Below are positions 1 to 6,572 of a stretch of 37,459 nucleotides of DNA, piece after piece. Location of the stretch: contig JAERSO010000047.1 of assembly GCA_016845585.1 (NCBI GenBank), positions 1 through 37,459 on the forward strand, in the 5' to 3' direction. The translations under genes and the position numbers were made by a program. Below the pieces are notes generated by a model. The model worked only from the letters and a program-made list of their open reading frames with translations, did not search any database and had not been told where the DNA came from. Source of the stretch: Acidimicrobiaceae bacterium. GTDB lineage: Bacteria; Actinomycetota; Acidimicrobiia; Acidimicrobiales; Aldehydirespiratoraceae. The number at the start of each line of letters is the position of its first letter. The first letter of the stretch is position 1.

Positions 1-13
1 GTTCAGCGGATGA
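1..13 (+). CDS. 3' end of an upstream CDS, possibly TadB (partial)
   Basis: Only the last codons are inside the window. One frame reads F-S-G-stop, with the TGA at 11-13 overlapping the ATG of the tadC-like gene (ATGA). This matches the overlapping stop/start junctions of the genes that follow. In Tad clusters the gene before tadC is usually tadB, but no residues here prove it. Confidence 0.3.
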
Positions 14-912
14 GCCGCCTGGTGATCCTCTTCTCACTCGCCGGCTTCGCCGGCCTCACCCTTCTGCTGTCGGAGTCCCGTTGGTTCCGGCGTCCCTCGC
101 TGGGGGACAGGTTGGCGCCCTACGCACCCGGCGGCTCCCGACACCATCGCTCGGGCATTCTGTCGGTCGAATCGTTCCGCGGCGTCATTGCGCCACTCGC
201 GCAAGCGGTGGGTGAGCGGATGGCACAGCTCTTTGGCGTCAGCGAGGAACTCGGAACCCGGCTCCGCCGTATCCATTCCCCGCTCGACGTCGTCACCTTC
301 CGGATTCGTCAGCTCGGCTGGTCTGCCGCGGCATTCGGGTTCGGCGCCATGGCGGCGCTCGCGCTCTCCGCCCCAGCACCGCTCGCAATCATGTCGGTTC
401 TCGGCGGCCCAATCCTGACGTTCCTCTTGCTGGAGCAGCAGGTCGCTGCCGCATCGGCCGCCTGGCAGCGGAAGATCTTCCTCGAGCTTCCCGTCGTCGC
501 CGAACAACTCGGAATGCTCACGTCTGCCGGGTGGTCATTGGGAGCCGCACTGGCCCGAGTCGCCGCTCGGGGTTCCGGGAGCTGCTCCGCTGACCTCGCG
601 CGTGTGCTCCAACGGATGCGGCAAGGGCTCTCAGAGACTGAGGCCCTCCGCGAGTGGGCCGAACTCGCCAATGTCGATGAACTCGACCGGCTGGTCGCCG
701 TCCTCGCCATGAACCGCGAGGCGACCGACCTCGGTCGCCTGATCGCCGACGAGGCCCGATCGATTCGCCGTGAAGCCCAGCGCGAACTGATCGAGTCGAT
801 CGAGCGCCGCAACCAACAGGTCTGGATCCCGGTCACCGTCGCCGCACTCCTACCCGGGGTCCTGCTGATGGGTATTCCGTTCCTCGACGCCCTGACCCTG
901 TTCGGGGCATGA
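10..912 (+). CDS. TadC-like inner-membrane protein of Tad/type II secretion F family
   Basis: A 300-residue membrane protein. There is one N-terminal membrane segment (about residues 3-20), a basic cytoplasmic stretch, a hydrophobic pair (about 105-145), a helical T2SS-F-like domain (about 155-265, including QLGMLTSAGWSLGAAL) and a C-terminal segment (about 273-298). This is the layout of TadC, the platform protein that works with TadB and the TadA ATPase to assemble Flp pili. It opens a run of five genes on the plus strand whose junctions overlap by a few bases, so they are probably co-transcribed. The family call rests on architecture and on the TadE-like neighbours. The precise role (fimbriae or competence-like pilus) is open. 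Confidence 0.8.
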   Translation: MSRLVILFSLAGFAGLTLLLSESRWFRRPSLGDRLAPYAPGGSRHHRSGILSVESFRGVIAPLAQAVGERMAQLFGVSEELGTRLRRIHSPLDVVTFRIRQLGWSAAAFGFGAMAALALSAPAPLAIMSVLGGPILTFLLLEQQVAAASAAWQRKIFLELPVVAEQLGMLTSAGWSLGAALARVAARGSGSCSADLARVLQRMRQGLSETEALREWAELANVDELDRLVAVLAMNREATDLGRLIADEARSIRREAQRELIESIERRNQQVWIPVTVAALLPGVLLMGIPFLDALTLFGA

Positions 913-956
913 CCACCAATGTCTCAACCACAGATCCCACGAGAGGGAGAATCAGA

Positions 957-1187
957 ATGAGCATCACCGAACAAACCTGGATGGAGATCCAGATGCTCGT
1001 CGGAGCCATCAACGCTCGCACCGGGCGAACGGTCGGCGACCGCGGCGAAGGTGTGATCAGCACGGCGATCGCCGTTCTCATCACGGCATTCATCGGCGCC
1101 GCGATGTGGGTCGCGTTCGACCGCATATGGGGCAATGCCGAAACCAACATCGAAGGGGAAGTCGGCCGCATCGGCGCCTCGGGGTGA
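957..1187 (+). CDS. Small pilin-like single-span membrane peptide of the Tad cluster
   Basis: About 76 residues if started at ATG 957, which has a purine-rich GAGAGGGAG ribosome-binding site at 941-949. An in-frame ATG at 909 overlaps the tadC stop but has no clear binding site. The peptide has a polar N-terminus, a G-E-G turn and one hydrophobic helix (VISTAIAVLITAFIGAAMWVAF), then an acidic tail. The glycine/glutamate turn before a hydrophobic helix recalls prepilin cleavage sites, and the position between tadC and tadE-like genes suits a minor or major Flp-like pilin. It is not a textbook Flp pilin, so the function is inferred. It ends in GTGA, overlapping the next gene. Confidence 0.65.
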   Translation: MSITEQTWMEIQMLVGAINARTGRTVGDRGEGVISTAIAVLITAFIGAAMWVAFDRIWGNAETNIEGEVGRIGASG

Positions 1188-1597
1188 CCGATCGCCGCGG
1201 GGAGGGTGCCCGCGGCGCCGGACTCATCGGGACGAGCGCCGGCTTTCTTGTGTTCCTGCTCCTGATGCTCGCCGCAGTCCAGATCCTCTTCAACCTCTAC
1301 GCGAACTCGATGGTCACAGCCGCCGCTCACGACGCGGCACGAGAGGTGGCCGGTTTCGACGCGTCAGCAGATCGGTGCGCCGCTGCCAGTGACGCCAGCG
1401 TCGCATTCGTCGAGGCACTGGGAGAGTACGGCGAGGCCGGTCGCGCCACGTTGAGCTGGAACTGCACCGACCCCGCGGTGGTCAGCGTGCGAGTGGTCGC
1501 CGACCACCCGACCGTCCTCCCTCCTCGAATGGCCGGACTGATCTCGCTCGGCCATCTCGATCGCACGATCGTCGTTCGGATCGAGGAGTTCCAATGA
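1184..1597 (+). CDS. TadE-like pseudopilin 1
   Basis: About 137 residues starting at GTG 1184, which overlaps the previous stop (GTGA). An upstream in-frame ATG at 1106 would lie inside the previous gene and adds a non-hydrophobic arginine-rich stretch, so I reject it. The protein has a short basic leader with G-E-G-A-R-G-A-G, one long hydrophobic segment (AGFLVFLLLMLAAVQILFNLY) and an A-A-x-D-A-A-R-E-V-A helix typical of TadE proteins, then a small soluble domain with two cysteines. TadE-like proteins are pseudopilins processed by a prepilin peptidase and needed for Tad pilus assembly. The stop overlaps the next start (ATGA). Confidence 0.75.
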   Translation: MTDRRGEGARGAGLIGTSAGFLVFLLLMLAAVQILFNLYANSMVTAAAHDAAREVAGFDASADRCAAASDASVAFVEALGEYGEAGRATLSWNCTDPAVVSVRVVADHPTVLPPRMAGLISLGHLDRTIVVRIEEFQ

Positions 1598-2055
1598 ACG
1601 ACGAGATCCGGCGTTGCCGAGGGGACGCGGGACAGATCGGCGGGATCGAGGTCCTCCCCTTCGGCTTCCTGGTCTTCATCGCAGGGACGCTCCTCCTCGC
1701 GAATGTGTGGGGTGTGATCGATGCCAAGCTCGCCACCACCAGCGCGGCTCGGGAGGCGGCCCGAGCGTTCGTCGAGGGCGACGACCTCTCCGCAGCGACA
1801 GCGGAAGCGGAGTTCCGAGCCAATGAAACGCTCGCTGCCTACGGACGCAGCGGCGACCGGGCGAGCGTTTCCACACCTGTGCTCCCGAATGGGTTCACCC
1901 GATGCGGTCGGGTGACCATCACCGTCTCCTACGACGTGCCGGCGCTGGTCGTCCCGTTCATCGGTGGGTTCGGTGACCTTGCCCCTGTCGAGTCGACCTA
2001 CACGGAACTCATCGACCCATTCCGCGATGGTCTCCCGGGGCCTGCATCATGTTGA
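1594..2055 (+). CDS. TadE-like pseudopilin 2
   Basis: A 153-residue protein starting at ATG 1594, overlapping the preceding stop. It repeats the plan of its neighbour: polar leader with G-D-A-G-Q, one membrane segment (about residues 22-42, FGFLVFIAGTLLLANVWGVI), the S-A-A-R-E-A-A-R-A helix, and a beta-rich C-terminal domain with two cysteines (C103 and the terminal residue). Together with the genes on either side it forms a set of three tandem TadE/TadG-like genes, as is common in actinobacterial Tad loci. The last 7 bases overlap the next gene. Substrate and partners are inferred from context. Confidence 0.75.
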   Translation: MNDEIRRCRGDAGQIGGIEVLPFGFLVFIAGTLLLANVWGVIDAKLATTSAAREAARAFVEGDDLSAATAEAEFRANETLAAYGRSGDRASVSTPVLPNGFTRCGRVTITVSYDVPALVVPFIGGFGDLAPVESTYTELIDPFRDGLPGPASC

Positions 2056-2480
2056 AGCCGACGCGCGATCGCGGCACTGTCCTCTTGATGTTCCCGGCCG
2101 CGATGCTCATCGTTCTCGTACTCGGCGGCCTCGCCATCGATGTCGGACTGAGCCAGGTTCGAGCACGAGAGCTCCAGTCGGTGGCAGCGTCATCGGCCAA
2201 CGACGCACTGGCCTCGCTCGACATCGGCGCGCTCCGAAGTGACGGGCAGATCTCGTTCGACCGTGCCCGGGCCGAGATGATCGTCGCCCAGTCGGTTGCC
2301 GCCGGACCGCTGCCAACCGCCACGATTGACTTCGTCGGGATCCAAGCTGACGCCCTCGGCCGACCCGAGTTCGTCGTGACCTTGTCACTCGACGTTGACC
2401 TGGTGATCGCCCCGGCACTGCCGGGTGACCTGGAAACGACGCGCATCACGAGAACTGAGTCGGTCACCATCCTCGGATGA
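2049..2480 (+). CDS. TadG/TadE-like membrane-anchored pilus protein
   Basis: A 143-residue protein starting at ATG 2049 inside the end of the preceding gene. It has a basic leader (K-P-T-R-D-R-G-T-V), a hydrophobic segment (about residues 10-30, ending GGLAIDVG), a helix R-A-R-E-L-Q-S-V-A-A-S-S-A-N-D-A, and a short exported domain. The G-x-A-I-D-V-G pattern after the first helix is typical of TadG-type proteins; full TadG also carries a von Willebrand domain, which is absent here. It ends the plus-strand Tad operon. The next gene, cysM, is on the other strand with only 10 bases between the two stops. Confidence 0.65.
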   Translation: MLKPTRDRGTVLLMFPAAMLIVLVLGGLAIDVGLSQVRARELQSVAASSANDALASLDIGALRSDGQISFDRARAEMIVAQSVAAGPLPTATIDFVGIQADALGRPEFVVTLSLDVDLVIAPALPGDLETTRITRTESVTILG

Positions 2481-2490
2481 GTGCGGAGAT

Positions 2491-3462
2491 CTAGAAGTAG
2501 ATGATCTCTTTGGTGCGATCGACGACGTCGTCGAGGTCGTCGGTCCAGGCGCCAGTGGAGAGGTACTTCCAGCCGCCGTCGGCGACGATGACCACGATGG
2601 TGCCTTCGTCGATCTTGTCGGCGGTGCGGACGGCACCGGCGATGGCGGCGCCGGCGGAGACGCCGGCGAAGATGCCGAGATCGGCGAGCTTGCGCACGTA
2701 TTCGACCGATTCCCGAGGACGCACGATGCGTTTCCCGTCGAGCAGGTCGAGGCCTCCCCACTTCTCGAAGACTGGAGGGATGTAACCCTCTTCGAGGTTG
2801 CGGAGGCCATCGACCATTTCGCCAATCGGCGGCTCGACAGCAAGCACCTTCACGCTGGGCTTGTTGTCCTTCAGGAAATGCCCGACACCCATGAGGGTGC
2901 CGCTGGTGCCGAGGCCGGCCACGAAGTGCGTGATCGTGGGGACGTCGGCGAGGATTTCGGGGCCGGTGGTGTCGTAGTGCGCCTGTGGGTTCGCCATGTT
3001 GGCGTACTGGTACAGGAACACCCACTCGGGGTTCTCGTCGGCCAGCTGACGGGCATGACGCACTGCGCCATTGCTGCCCTCCTTGCCGGGGGTGACGATG
3101 ATCTCGGCGCCATAGATCTCAAGCATCTGGCGGCGCTCGATCGACACGTTCTCCGGCATCACGATCTTGATCGGATAGCCCCGGAGGCGGGCGATCATGG
3201 CGAGGGCGATGCCGGTGTTGCCCGAGCTCGGCTCGATGATCGTCTTGCCGGGCGTGAGCGTGCCGTCGGCTTCCGCTTCGAGCACCATCGCCCTGGCGAT
3301 GCGATCCTTCACCGAGCCGCCGGGGTTCTGACCCTCGAGCTTGGCGTAGATGTTGACGCTCGGGTTCGGGCTCAGCGCGCTGACGTCGACCATCGGCGTG
3401 TTGCCGATGAGGTCGAGCACGTCGTGGGCGACGTTGCCGGTGATCAGTGGTGTGAGCGCCAT
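2491..3462 (-). CDS. cysM: CysM-type cysteine synthase (O-phosphoserine/thiocarboxylate type)
   Basis: A 323-residue fold-type II PLP enzyme that makes L-cysteine. The PLP lysine is K52 in GGSVKDR and the phosphate/substrate loop is SSGNTG (79-84). The C-terminal motif Y-L-S-T-G-A-W and the L-R-N-x-x-E-G-Y-x-P segment resemble mycobacterial CysM, which uses O-phosphoserine and a protein thiocarboxylate (CysO) rather than O-acetylserine and sulfide. The length matches that family, and a mec-like gene lies immediately upstream. I chose ATG 3462, with GAGG 6-7 bases before it; an in-frame TTG at 3474 is less likely. A strong TATAAT box and inverted repeats lie upstream, so it probably has its own promoter. 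A plain CysK role cannot be excluded. Confidence 0.88.
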   Translation of the reverse strand: MALTPLITGNVAHDVLDLIGNTPMVDVSALSPNPSVNIYAKLEGQNPGGSVKDRIARAMVLEAEADGTLTPGKTIIEPSSGNTGIALAMIARLRGYPIKIVMPENVSIERRQMLEIYGAEIIVTPGKEGSNGAVRHARQLADENPEWVFLYQYANMANPQAHYDTTGPEILADVPTITHFVAGLGTSGTLMGVGHFLKDNKPSVKVLAVEPPIGEMVDGLRNLEEGYIPPVFEKWGGLDLLDGKRIVRPRESVEYVRKLADLGIFAGVSAGAAIAGAVRTADKIDEGTIVVIVADGGWKYLSTGAWTDDLDDVVDRTKEIIYF

Positions 3463-3480
3463 CTGTGTCCTCAACCCAAC

Positions 3481-3504
3481 CGGAATGCTGTTAATTCCGA
3501 TCGG
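3481..3504 (-). promoter_or_regulatory. Inverted repeats in the cysM leader, candidate operator
   Basis: Between the cysM -10 box and its start codon lie two overlapping symmetric elements. CGGAAT (3481-3486) and ATTCCG (3494-3499) form a perfect 6-bp inverted repeat with a 7-base spacer, and CCGATCGG (3497-3504) is a perfect 8-bp palindrome. The position just downstream of the promoter would suit a repressor, for example a sulfur-responsive Rrf2/CymR-type factor, but the regulator is unknown. Confidence 0.4.
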
Positions 3505-3514
3505 GACACTAAGG

Positions 3515-3520
3515 ATTATA
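3515..3520 (-). promoter_or_regulatory. Consensus -10 box for cysM
   Basis: On the minus strand the hexamer is a perfect TATAAT, rare in this GC-rich window, 52 bases upstream of the cysM ATG. The -35 position (about 3538-3543, TGGTGA) is weak and falls in the loop region of the mec-cysM hairpin. Confidence 0.55.
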
Positions 3521-3521
3521 G

Positions 3522-3567
3522 AGACGGAAAGATGACTTCACCAGTCATCTTTCTCGGGATTCCCGTC
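3522..3567 (-). terminator. Nested hairpin between mec-like gene and cysM
   Basis: A perfect 10-bp stem, AAAGATGACT / AGTCATCTTT with a 5-base loop, is flanked by outer arms GAGACGG / CCGTCTC. It starts right after the mec-like stop codon, so it could terminate or attenuate transcription from mec. It also overlaps the -35 region of cysM. No clear T-run follows on the minus strand. Confidence 0.5.
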
Positions 3568-3981
3568 TCAGACGATCTCGATGGGCTCTTCGGTGATGTC
3601 GCCGTCGAGGATTCGGAAGCTGCGGATCGAGGCGTCGGCGTGCTTGAGCGACACGATGATGAAGCGCCACGAGCCGAACGGATCGAACCGGGCAGCGTCG
3701 GATACATCCGTCGGCGACGGGTAGTTCGTCGAGTGCGTGTGCGAGTGCATCACGCCGATGATCGCCACGCCCGACTCGTCGGCGGTGCGCTCGACGTCCA
3801 TCATCTCCTGGCCGTCGAGCTGATAGATCGTGGACGACTCCGCCACGTTGCGCATCGGGAAGAAGCGGGTGACGTCATCGCCACCGAACTCCCCCGCGAA
3901 CAGGCCACAGGCCTCGTTCGGCAGTCCGTTGATGGCGTGGGCCACCATCTCGGCATGGATCGATACGGGGATCCGTAACAC
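3568..3981 (-). CDS. mec: Mec-like JAMM/M67 zinc metalloprotease
   Basis: About 137 residues. The JAMM zinc site is complete: E23 in NEACGLFAG, then H79-S-H81-x7-S89-x2-D92. In mycobacteria Mec cleaves newly formed cysteine from the carrier CysO after CysM has joined it, releasing free cysteine; adjacency to a CysM-type gene supports the same job here. I chose GTG 3981, giving the conserved start V-L-R-I-P-V-S-I-H-A. Upstream ATGs (4020 and beyond) would run into smpB, which starts divergently at 4019. In mycobacteria cysO sits between mec and cysM, but here only 105 bases separate them and no carrier gene fits. A general JAMM deubiquitinase-like role is the alternative. Confidence 0.8.
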   Translation of the reverse strand: MLRIPVSIHAEMVAHAINGLPNEACGLFAGEFGGDDVTRFFPMRNVAESSTIYQLDGQEMMDVERTADESGVAIIGVMHSHTHSTNYPSPTDVSDAARFDPFGSWRFIIVSLKHADASIRSFRILDGDITEEPIEIV

Positions 3982-4006
3982 GACGCGCAGGCTACCGCTC
4001 GGCCGA

Positions 4007-4012
4007 TACGGT
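4007..4012 (+). promoter_or_regulatory. -10 box of smpB, leaderless architecture
   Basis: TACGGT lies exactly six bases before the smpB ATG, which would place the transcription start at the A of the start codon. There is no Shine-Dalgarno sequence, consistent with a leaderless mRNA. The same spacing recurs at several genes in the window. Confidence 0.5.
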
Positions 4013-4018
4013 GCGTCC

Positions 4019-4516
4019 ATGGCCAAGTCCCAGAAGAAGCGTGACATTCCCGCGGGAGCAGTGGCGGTCGCCACCAACCGCGTCGCGCGCCGCGACTACG
4101 ACATCCTCGACACCCTCGAGTGCGGGATCATGCTCAAGGGCAGCGAGGTCAAGAGTCTGCGCGAGAGCAAGGTCCAGCTCAACGAGGCCTACGCCATCCA
4201 CTACCAAGGCGAATTCTGGCTCTCCGGGCTCAATATCTCGCCGTACTCGCACTCCGCCGCGGCCTTCGCCCACCAGACGGACCGGCGCCGCAAACTCCTG
4301 GCCCATCGTCACCAGATCGAGGCCTGGGCCTCACGGCTGGACCGCGAGAACCTCGCGATGATCCCGCTCGCCCTCTACTTCAAGGACGGGCGCGCCAAGG
4401 TCGAGATCGCGCTGGCCCGAGGCAAGAAGCAGCACGACCGCCGCCAGGACATCGCCAAGCGCGACGCTGCCCGCGACACCGAACGCGTCGCCGCCCGCCG
4501 CAACAAGTACGGCTGA
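4019..4516 (+). CDS. smpB: SsrA-binding protein SmpB
   Basis: A 165-residue RNA-binding protein that carries tmRNA into stalled ribosomes during trans-translation. Family features seen are A-x-N-R-x-A-R-R-D-Y-D-I-L-D-T-L-E-C-G (about 18-36), the G-S-E-V-K-S-L-R segment, N-I-S-P-Y and H-x-x-x-R-x-R-K-L-L, the K-x-x-L/Y-F-K-D-G-R-A-K-V-E-I-A-L core, and a basic C-terminal tail (K-R-D-A-A-R-D) that inserts into the decoding centre. The start is ATG 4019, matching the family N-terminus (M-A-K-S-Q-K-K); upstream in-frame ATGs lie inside the opposite mec gene. It is divergent from mec, and its RNA partner ssrA begins about 1.6 kb downstream. In many actinobacteria smpB follows ftsX; here it is separated from ftsEX by some 10 kb. 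Confidence 0.96.
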   Translation: MAKSQKKRDIPAGAVAVATNRVARRDYDILDTLECGIMLKGSEVKSLRESKVQLNEAYAIHYQGEFWLSGLNISPYSHSAAAFAHQTDRRRKLLAHRHQIEAWASRLDRENLAMIPLALYFKDGRAKVEIALARGKKQHDRRQDIAKRDAARDTERVAARRNKYG

Positions 4517-4526
4517 GGCCACCAGC

Positions 4527-4633
4527 TTTCCTGACGAGCAACTCGGCGCACAGCCGACTTCGCCGTCACGAAACCCTCGCGGTTGAATTCCTGACGAGTT
4601 GGTCGGCTGTGCGCCGACAAACTCGTCAGGAAA
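4527..4633. repeat. Large intergenic inverted repeat with a third internal copy
   Basis: Two 32-base arms (4527-4558 and 4602-4633) are complementary at 28 of 32 positions around a 43-base spacer. A further partial copy of the same unit lies in direct orientation at 4588-4617. It forms an alternative perfect 13-bp hairpin with the right arm (TTCCTGACGAGTT at 4588-4600 with 4620-4632). The element sits between the convergent smpB and P450 genes, so it may act as a bidirectional terminator. Three copies of one unit also look like a REP/MITE-type intergenic repeat. It has no coding capacity of its own. Confidence 0.75.
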
Positions 4634-4652
4634 TGCCCTGGGGTGGGGTTGG

Positions 4653-5954
4653 TTAGCGCTTCTCGCCGGGCGGGAAGGACATCGGCATGATGCGGGGGCC
4701 GCGGACCTGGCCGCCGGCCCACTTCATGGGCTCGCGGTCCGAGACGTGGAACTCGGGGATGCGCTCGATCCACGCGGTGAGCGCTGCGGTCATCTCGAGA
4801 CGGGCCAGGTTCGAACCGGCGCAGCGGTGCGGACCGGAGCCGAAGGCGACGTGGCGGTTCCGAGCCCGGTCGATGATGAACTCATCGGGGTTCTCGAAGT
4901 GCTCGGGGTCATGGTTGGCGGCCGGGAAGTTCATCAGCACCTTGTCGCCGGCGTGAATGCAGACGTCGCCGATCTCGACATCGGCATCGGCCACTCGAGC
5001 CATCGTGACCGGTGCGTAGTAGCGGAGGAACTCCTCCACCGCGATCGGCATCAGATCGGGCTCGTTGCGCAGACGCTCGAGGTCGCTCGGGTTGGTGCCG
5101 AGGTGCCATAGCGCCGAGCCGATCGAACTCCAGGTGGTGTCAATACCGGCGACGATCAGCAGGTTCGTGATGCCGATCACGACCTCAGGCGTGATGTTGG
5201 CCTCGGGGTGATCGAGCTCCATGAACAGCAGCTGGGTGAGGAGATCCTCCTTCGGATCCTCCATCCGGCTCTGCACCTCTGCACCGATGAAACCCAGCAG
5301 TTCGTCGCGCGTCTTCAGCCGCAGCTCCGGGTCGTTGAGACCCTCGCCGAGGACGCCGTTGACCCAGATCACGAACTGATCGGCCATGCCAGGGTCGACG
5401 CCGATCATGTGCGCGATCACGCGAGGCGGGATCTGCTCGGCGTAGTCCTTTGCGCCATCGCACTGGCCATTCTCGATGAACCCATCGATCAGGGAGTGGG
5501 CGAGTTCGGTGGTGTATTCCTCATAGGCCAGCACGGCGCGCGGCGCGAACGCCGGCAGCAACATGCGGCGGGTCCAGTCGTGAATCGGCGGGTCGGCGGT
5601 GATCGGCGCAGCTGCGATCTGCTGCTCGTAGCGCGACTGCTCCTCCTGGCCGGGAGGAGGCGGCATCACCAAGACCTGGCGAGACGACAGCTCCGGCACC
5701 ATCTTCGCCATTGCCCGGATGTCGTCGAAACGAGTGGGGTTCCACGAACCCCCCAGACGATCGGTGTGCGCGATCGGGCACTTCTCGCGCATCTCGGCCC
5801 AGATCGGCACCGGATCGTTCACATAGTCTTCGTCACGGATGTCGTAGTCCGTGGTCCAGTCCTCCACCGGCCCACCCGGGGCCCAGATCGCCTCGTCGGA
5901 GGCAACCTTTTCCTTCTTGTGCAGGTCCGCGGAAGTATCAGCCGTGTCGGTCAT
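4653..5954 (-). CDS. Cytochrome P450
   Basis: A 433-residue soluble class I P450 monooxygenase. Seen are the I-helix oxygen-activation motif A-G-I-D-T-T, the K-helix ExxR (E-F-L-R-Y-Y), and the heme-binding signature F-G-S-G-P-H-R-C-A-G-S-N-L-A-R with the axial cysteine. The N-terminal 30 residues are polar with no membrane anchor, as usual for bacterial P450s. No ferredoxin or reductase gene is adjacent, so electron partners lie elsewhere. The substrate is unknown; nearby acyl-CoA genes make a lipid or terpenoid possible but do not prove it. The start is ATG 5954, with no Shine-Dalgarno but a TATTCT box six bases upstream, suggesting a leaderless mRNA. It is divergent from ssrA and convergent with smpB. 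Confidence 0.93.
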   Translation of the reverse strand: MTDTADTSADLHKKEKVASDEAIWAPGGPVEDWTTDYDIRDEDYVNDPVPIWAEMREKCPIAHTDRLGGSWNPTRFDDIRAMAKMVPELSSRQVLVMPPPPGQEEQSRYEQQIAAAPITADPPIHDWTRRMLLPAFAPRAVLAYEEYTTELAHSLIDGFIENGQCDGAKDYAEQIPPRVIAHMIGVDPGMADQFVIWVNGVLGEGLNDPELRLKTRDELLGFIGAEVQSRMEDPKEDLLTQLLFMELDHPEANITPEVVIGITNLLIVAGIDTTWSSIGSALWHLGTNPSDLERLRNEPDLMPIAVEEFLRYYAPVTMARVADADVEIGDVCIHAGDKVLMNFPAANHDPEHFENPDEFIIDRARNRHVAFGSGPHRCAGSNLARLEMTAALTAWIERIPEFHVSDREPMKWAGGQVRGPRIMPMSFPPGEKR

Positions 5955-5960
5955 GACGAC

Positions 5961-5966
5961 AGAATA
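5961..5966 (-). promoter_or_regulatory. -10 box of the P450 gene, leaderless architecture
   Basis: On the minus strand TATTCT is followed by six bases and then the P450 ATG. Just upstream (5971-5981) is the small inverted repeat TTAC-GGT-GTAA, which overlaps the spacer region and could be an operator for a TetR-like regulator. No regulator gene is adjacent. Confidence 0.5.
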
Positions 5967-6023
5967 GACGGTTACACCGTAAGTACAAGATCAACGCGCG
6001 GACTACCCGTCACGGCGGCCCGG

Positions 6024-6029
6024 TACAAT
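6024..6029 (+). promoter_or_regulatory. Candidate -10 box for ssrA
   Basis: TACAAT lies 61 bases before the mature tmRNA 5' end, so the primary transcript would carry a leader removed by RNase P. No good -35 is visible at about 17 bases upstream. The leader contains a 16-base palindrome, TGGATCC-TC-GGATCCA (6042-6057). Confidence 0.4.
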
Positions 6030-6090
6030 GGTGAGTCCTGGTGGATCCTCGGATCCATCGGGGCTGTACATTGACAAGCGACGGCACAAC

Positions 6091-6478
6091 GGGGCTGATC
6101 GGTTTCGACGTTGGGACCAGGATGCTTAGGCGTGCGACCGGAGTTGCTCAGACTCCCAAAACGGGGCAAACACAGAGACGCCAATACGGACGATCTCACT
6201 CTCGCTGCCTGATCTAGGTCAGTAAGCAGAGAGTCATCGCGAGCAGCAATGCCACGCGGGGCCTGACCATCGCAGCCTGTCACCAGAAGCGGTGGTGGAC
6301 GGTAGGGAAAGACCACTGACAGCAGGCAAAGACCGCTGACATCGGAGAAAGATCCGGCGGCGGGGCCTCGTGCCCACTCGACCCGACGAGCTGACTGCCG
6401 TGAGTCAGGACTACGGGAATGGTCGTAGCGCGTTGGGTGACCACCTGACGGACGAGGGTTCGATTCCCTCCAGCTCCA
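6091..6478 (+). ncRNA. ssrA: Transfer-messenger RNA (tmRNA, SsrA)
   Basis: The mature 5' end GGGGCTGATCGGTTTCGAC (6091) and the 3' T-arm GGGTTCGATTCCC with acceptor CAGCTCC plus discriminator A (ending 6478) form the tRNA-like part; GGGGCTG pairs with CAGCTCC over seven pairs including one G-U. The CCA end is not encoded (CGG follows) and must be added. The tag reading frame runs 6165-6212, from resume codon GGC to TGA, and encodes GKHRDANTDDLTLAA. This is a proteolysis tag ending L-A-A for ClpXP-type proteases. It is one continuous molecule of about 388 bases, not a permuted two-piece form. It rescues stalled ribosomes with SmpB, encoded nearby. Confidence 0.95.
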
Positions 6479-6480
6479 CG

Positions 6481-6525
6481 GGAACTCTTCGAGTTCCTCG
6501 GAGTTTTCTGGCCTGGGGGCCAGAA
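6481..6525 (+). terminator. Tandem terminator hairpins after ssrA
   Basis: GGAACTC-TTC-GAGTTCC (6481-6497) is a perfect 7-bp hairpin followed within seven bases by TTTT. TTCTGGCC-TGGG-GGCCAGAA (6506-6525) is a perfect 8-bp hairpin right after it. Together they form an intrinsic terminator for ssrA, and perhaps for the convergent gene ending at 6573. Confidence 0.75.
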
Positions 6526-6572
6526 GACTCCCCCCGGCCGGGTACCGCCATGCCGTCGTTTCTCACACGCAC

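Noticed and set aside
3475..3567. A missing cysO gene between mec and cysM
   Set aside because: The gap is too short for a roughly 90-residue carrier and no frame ends in Gly-Gly.
6071..6076. Perfect TTGACA just before ssrA
   Set aside because: A -10 box at the right distance would fall inside the mature tmRNA and none is present; TACAAT at 6024 is a better promoter candidate.
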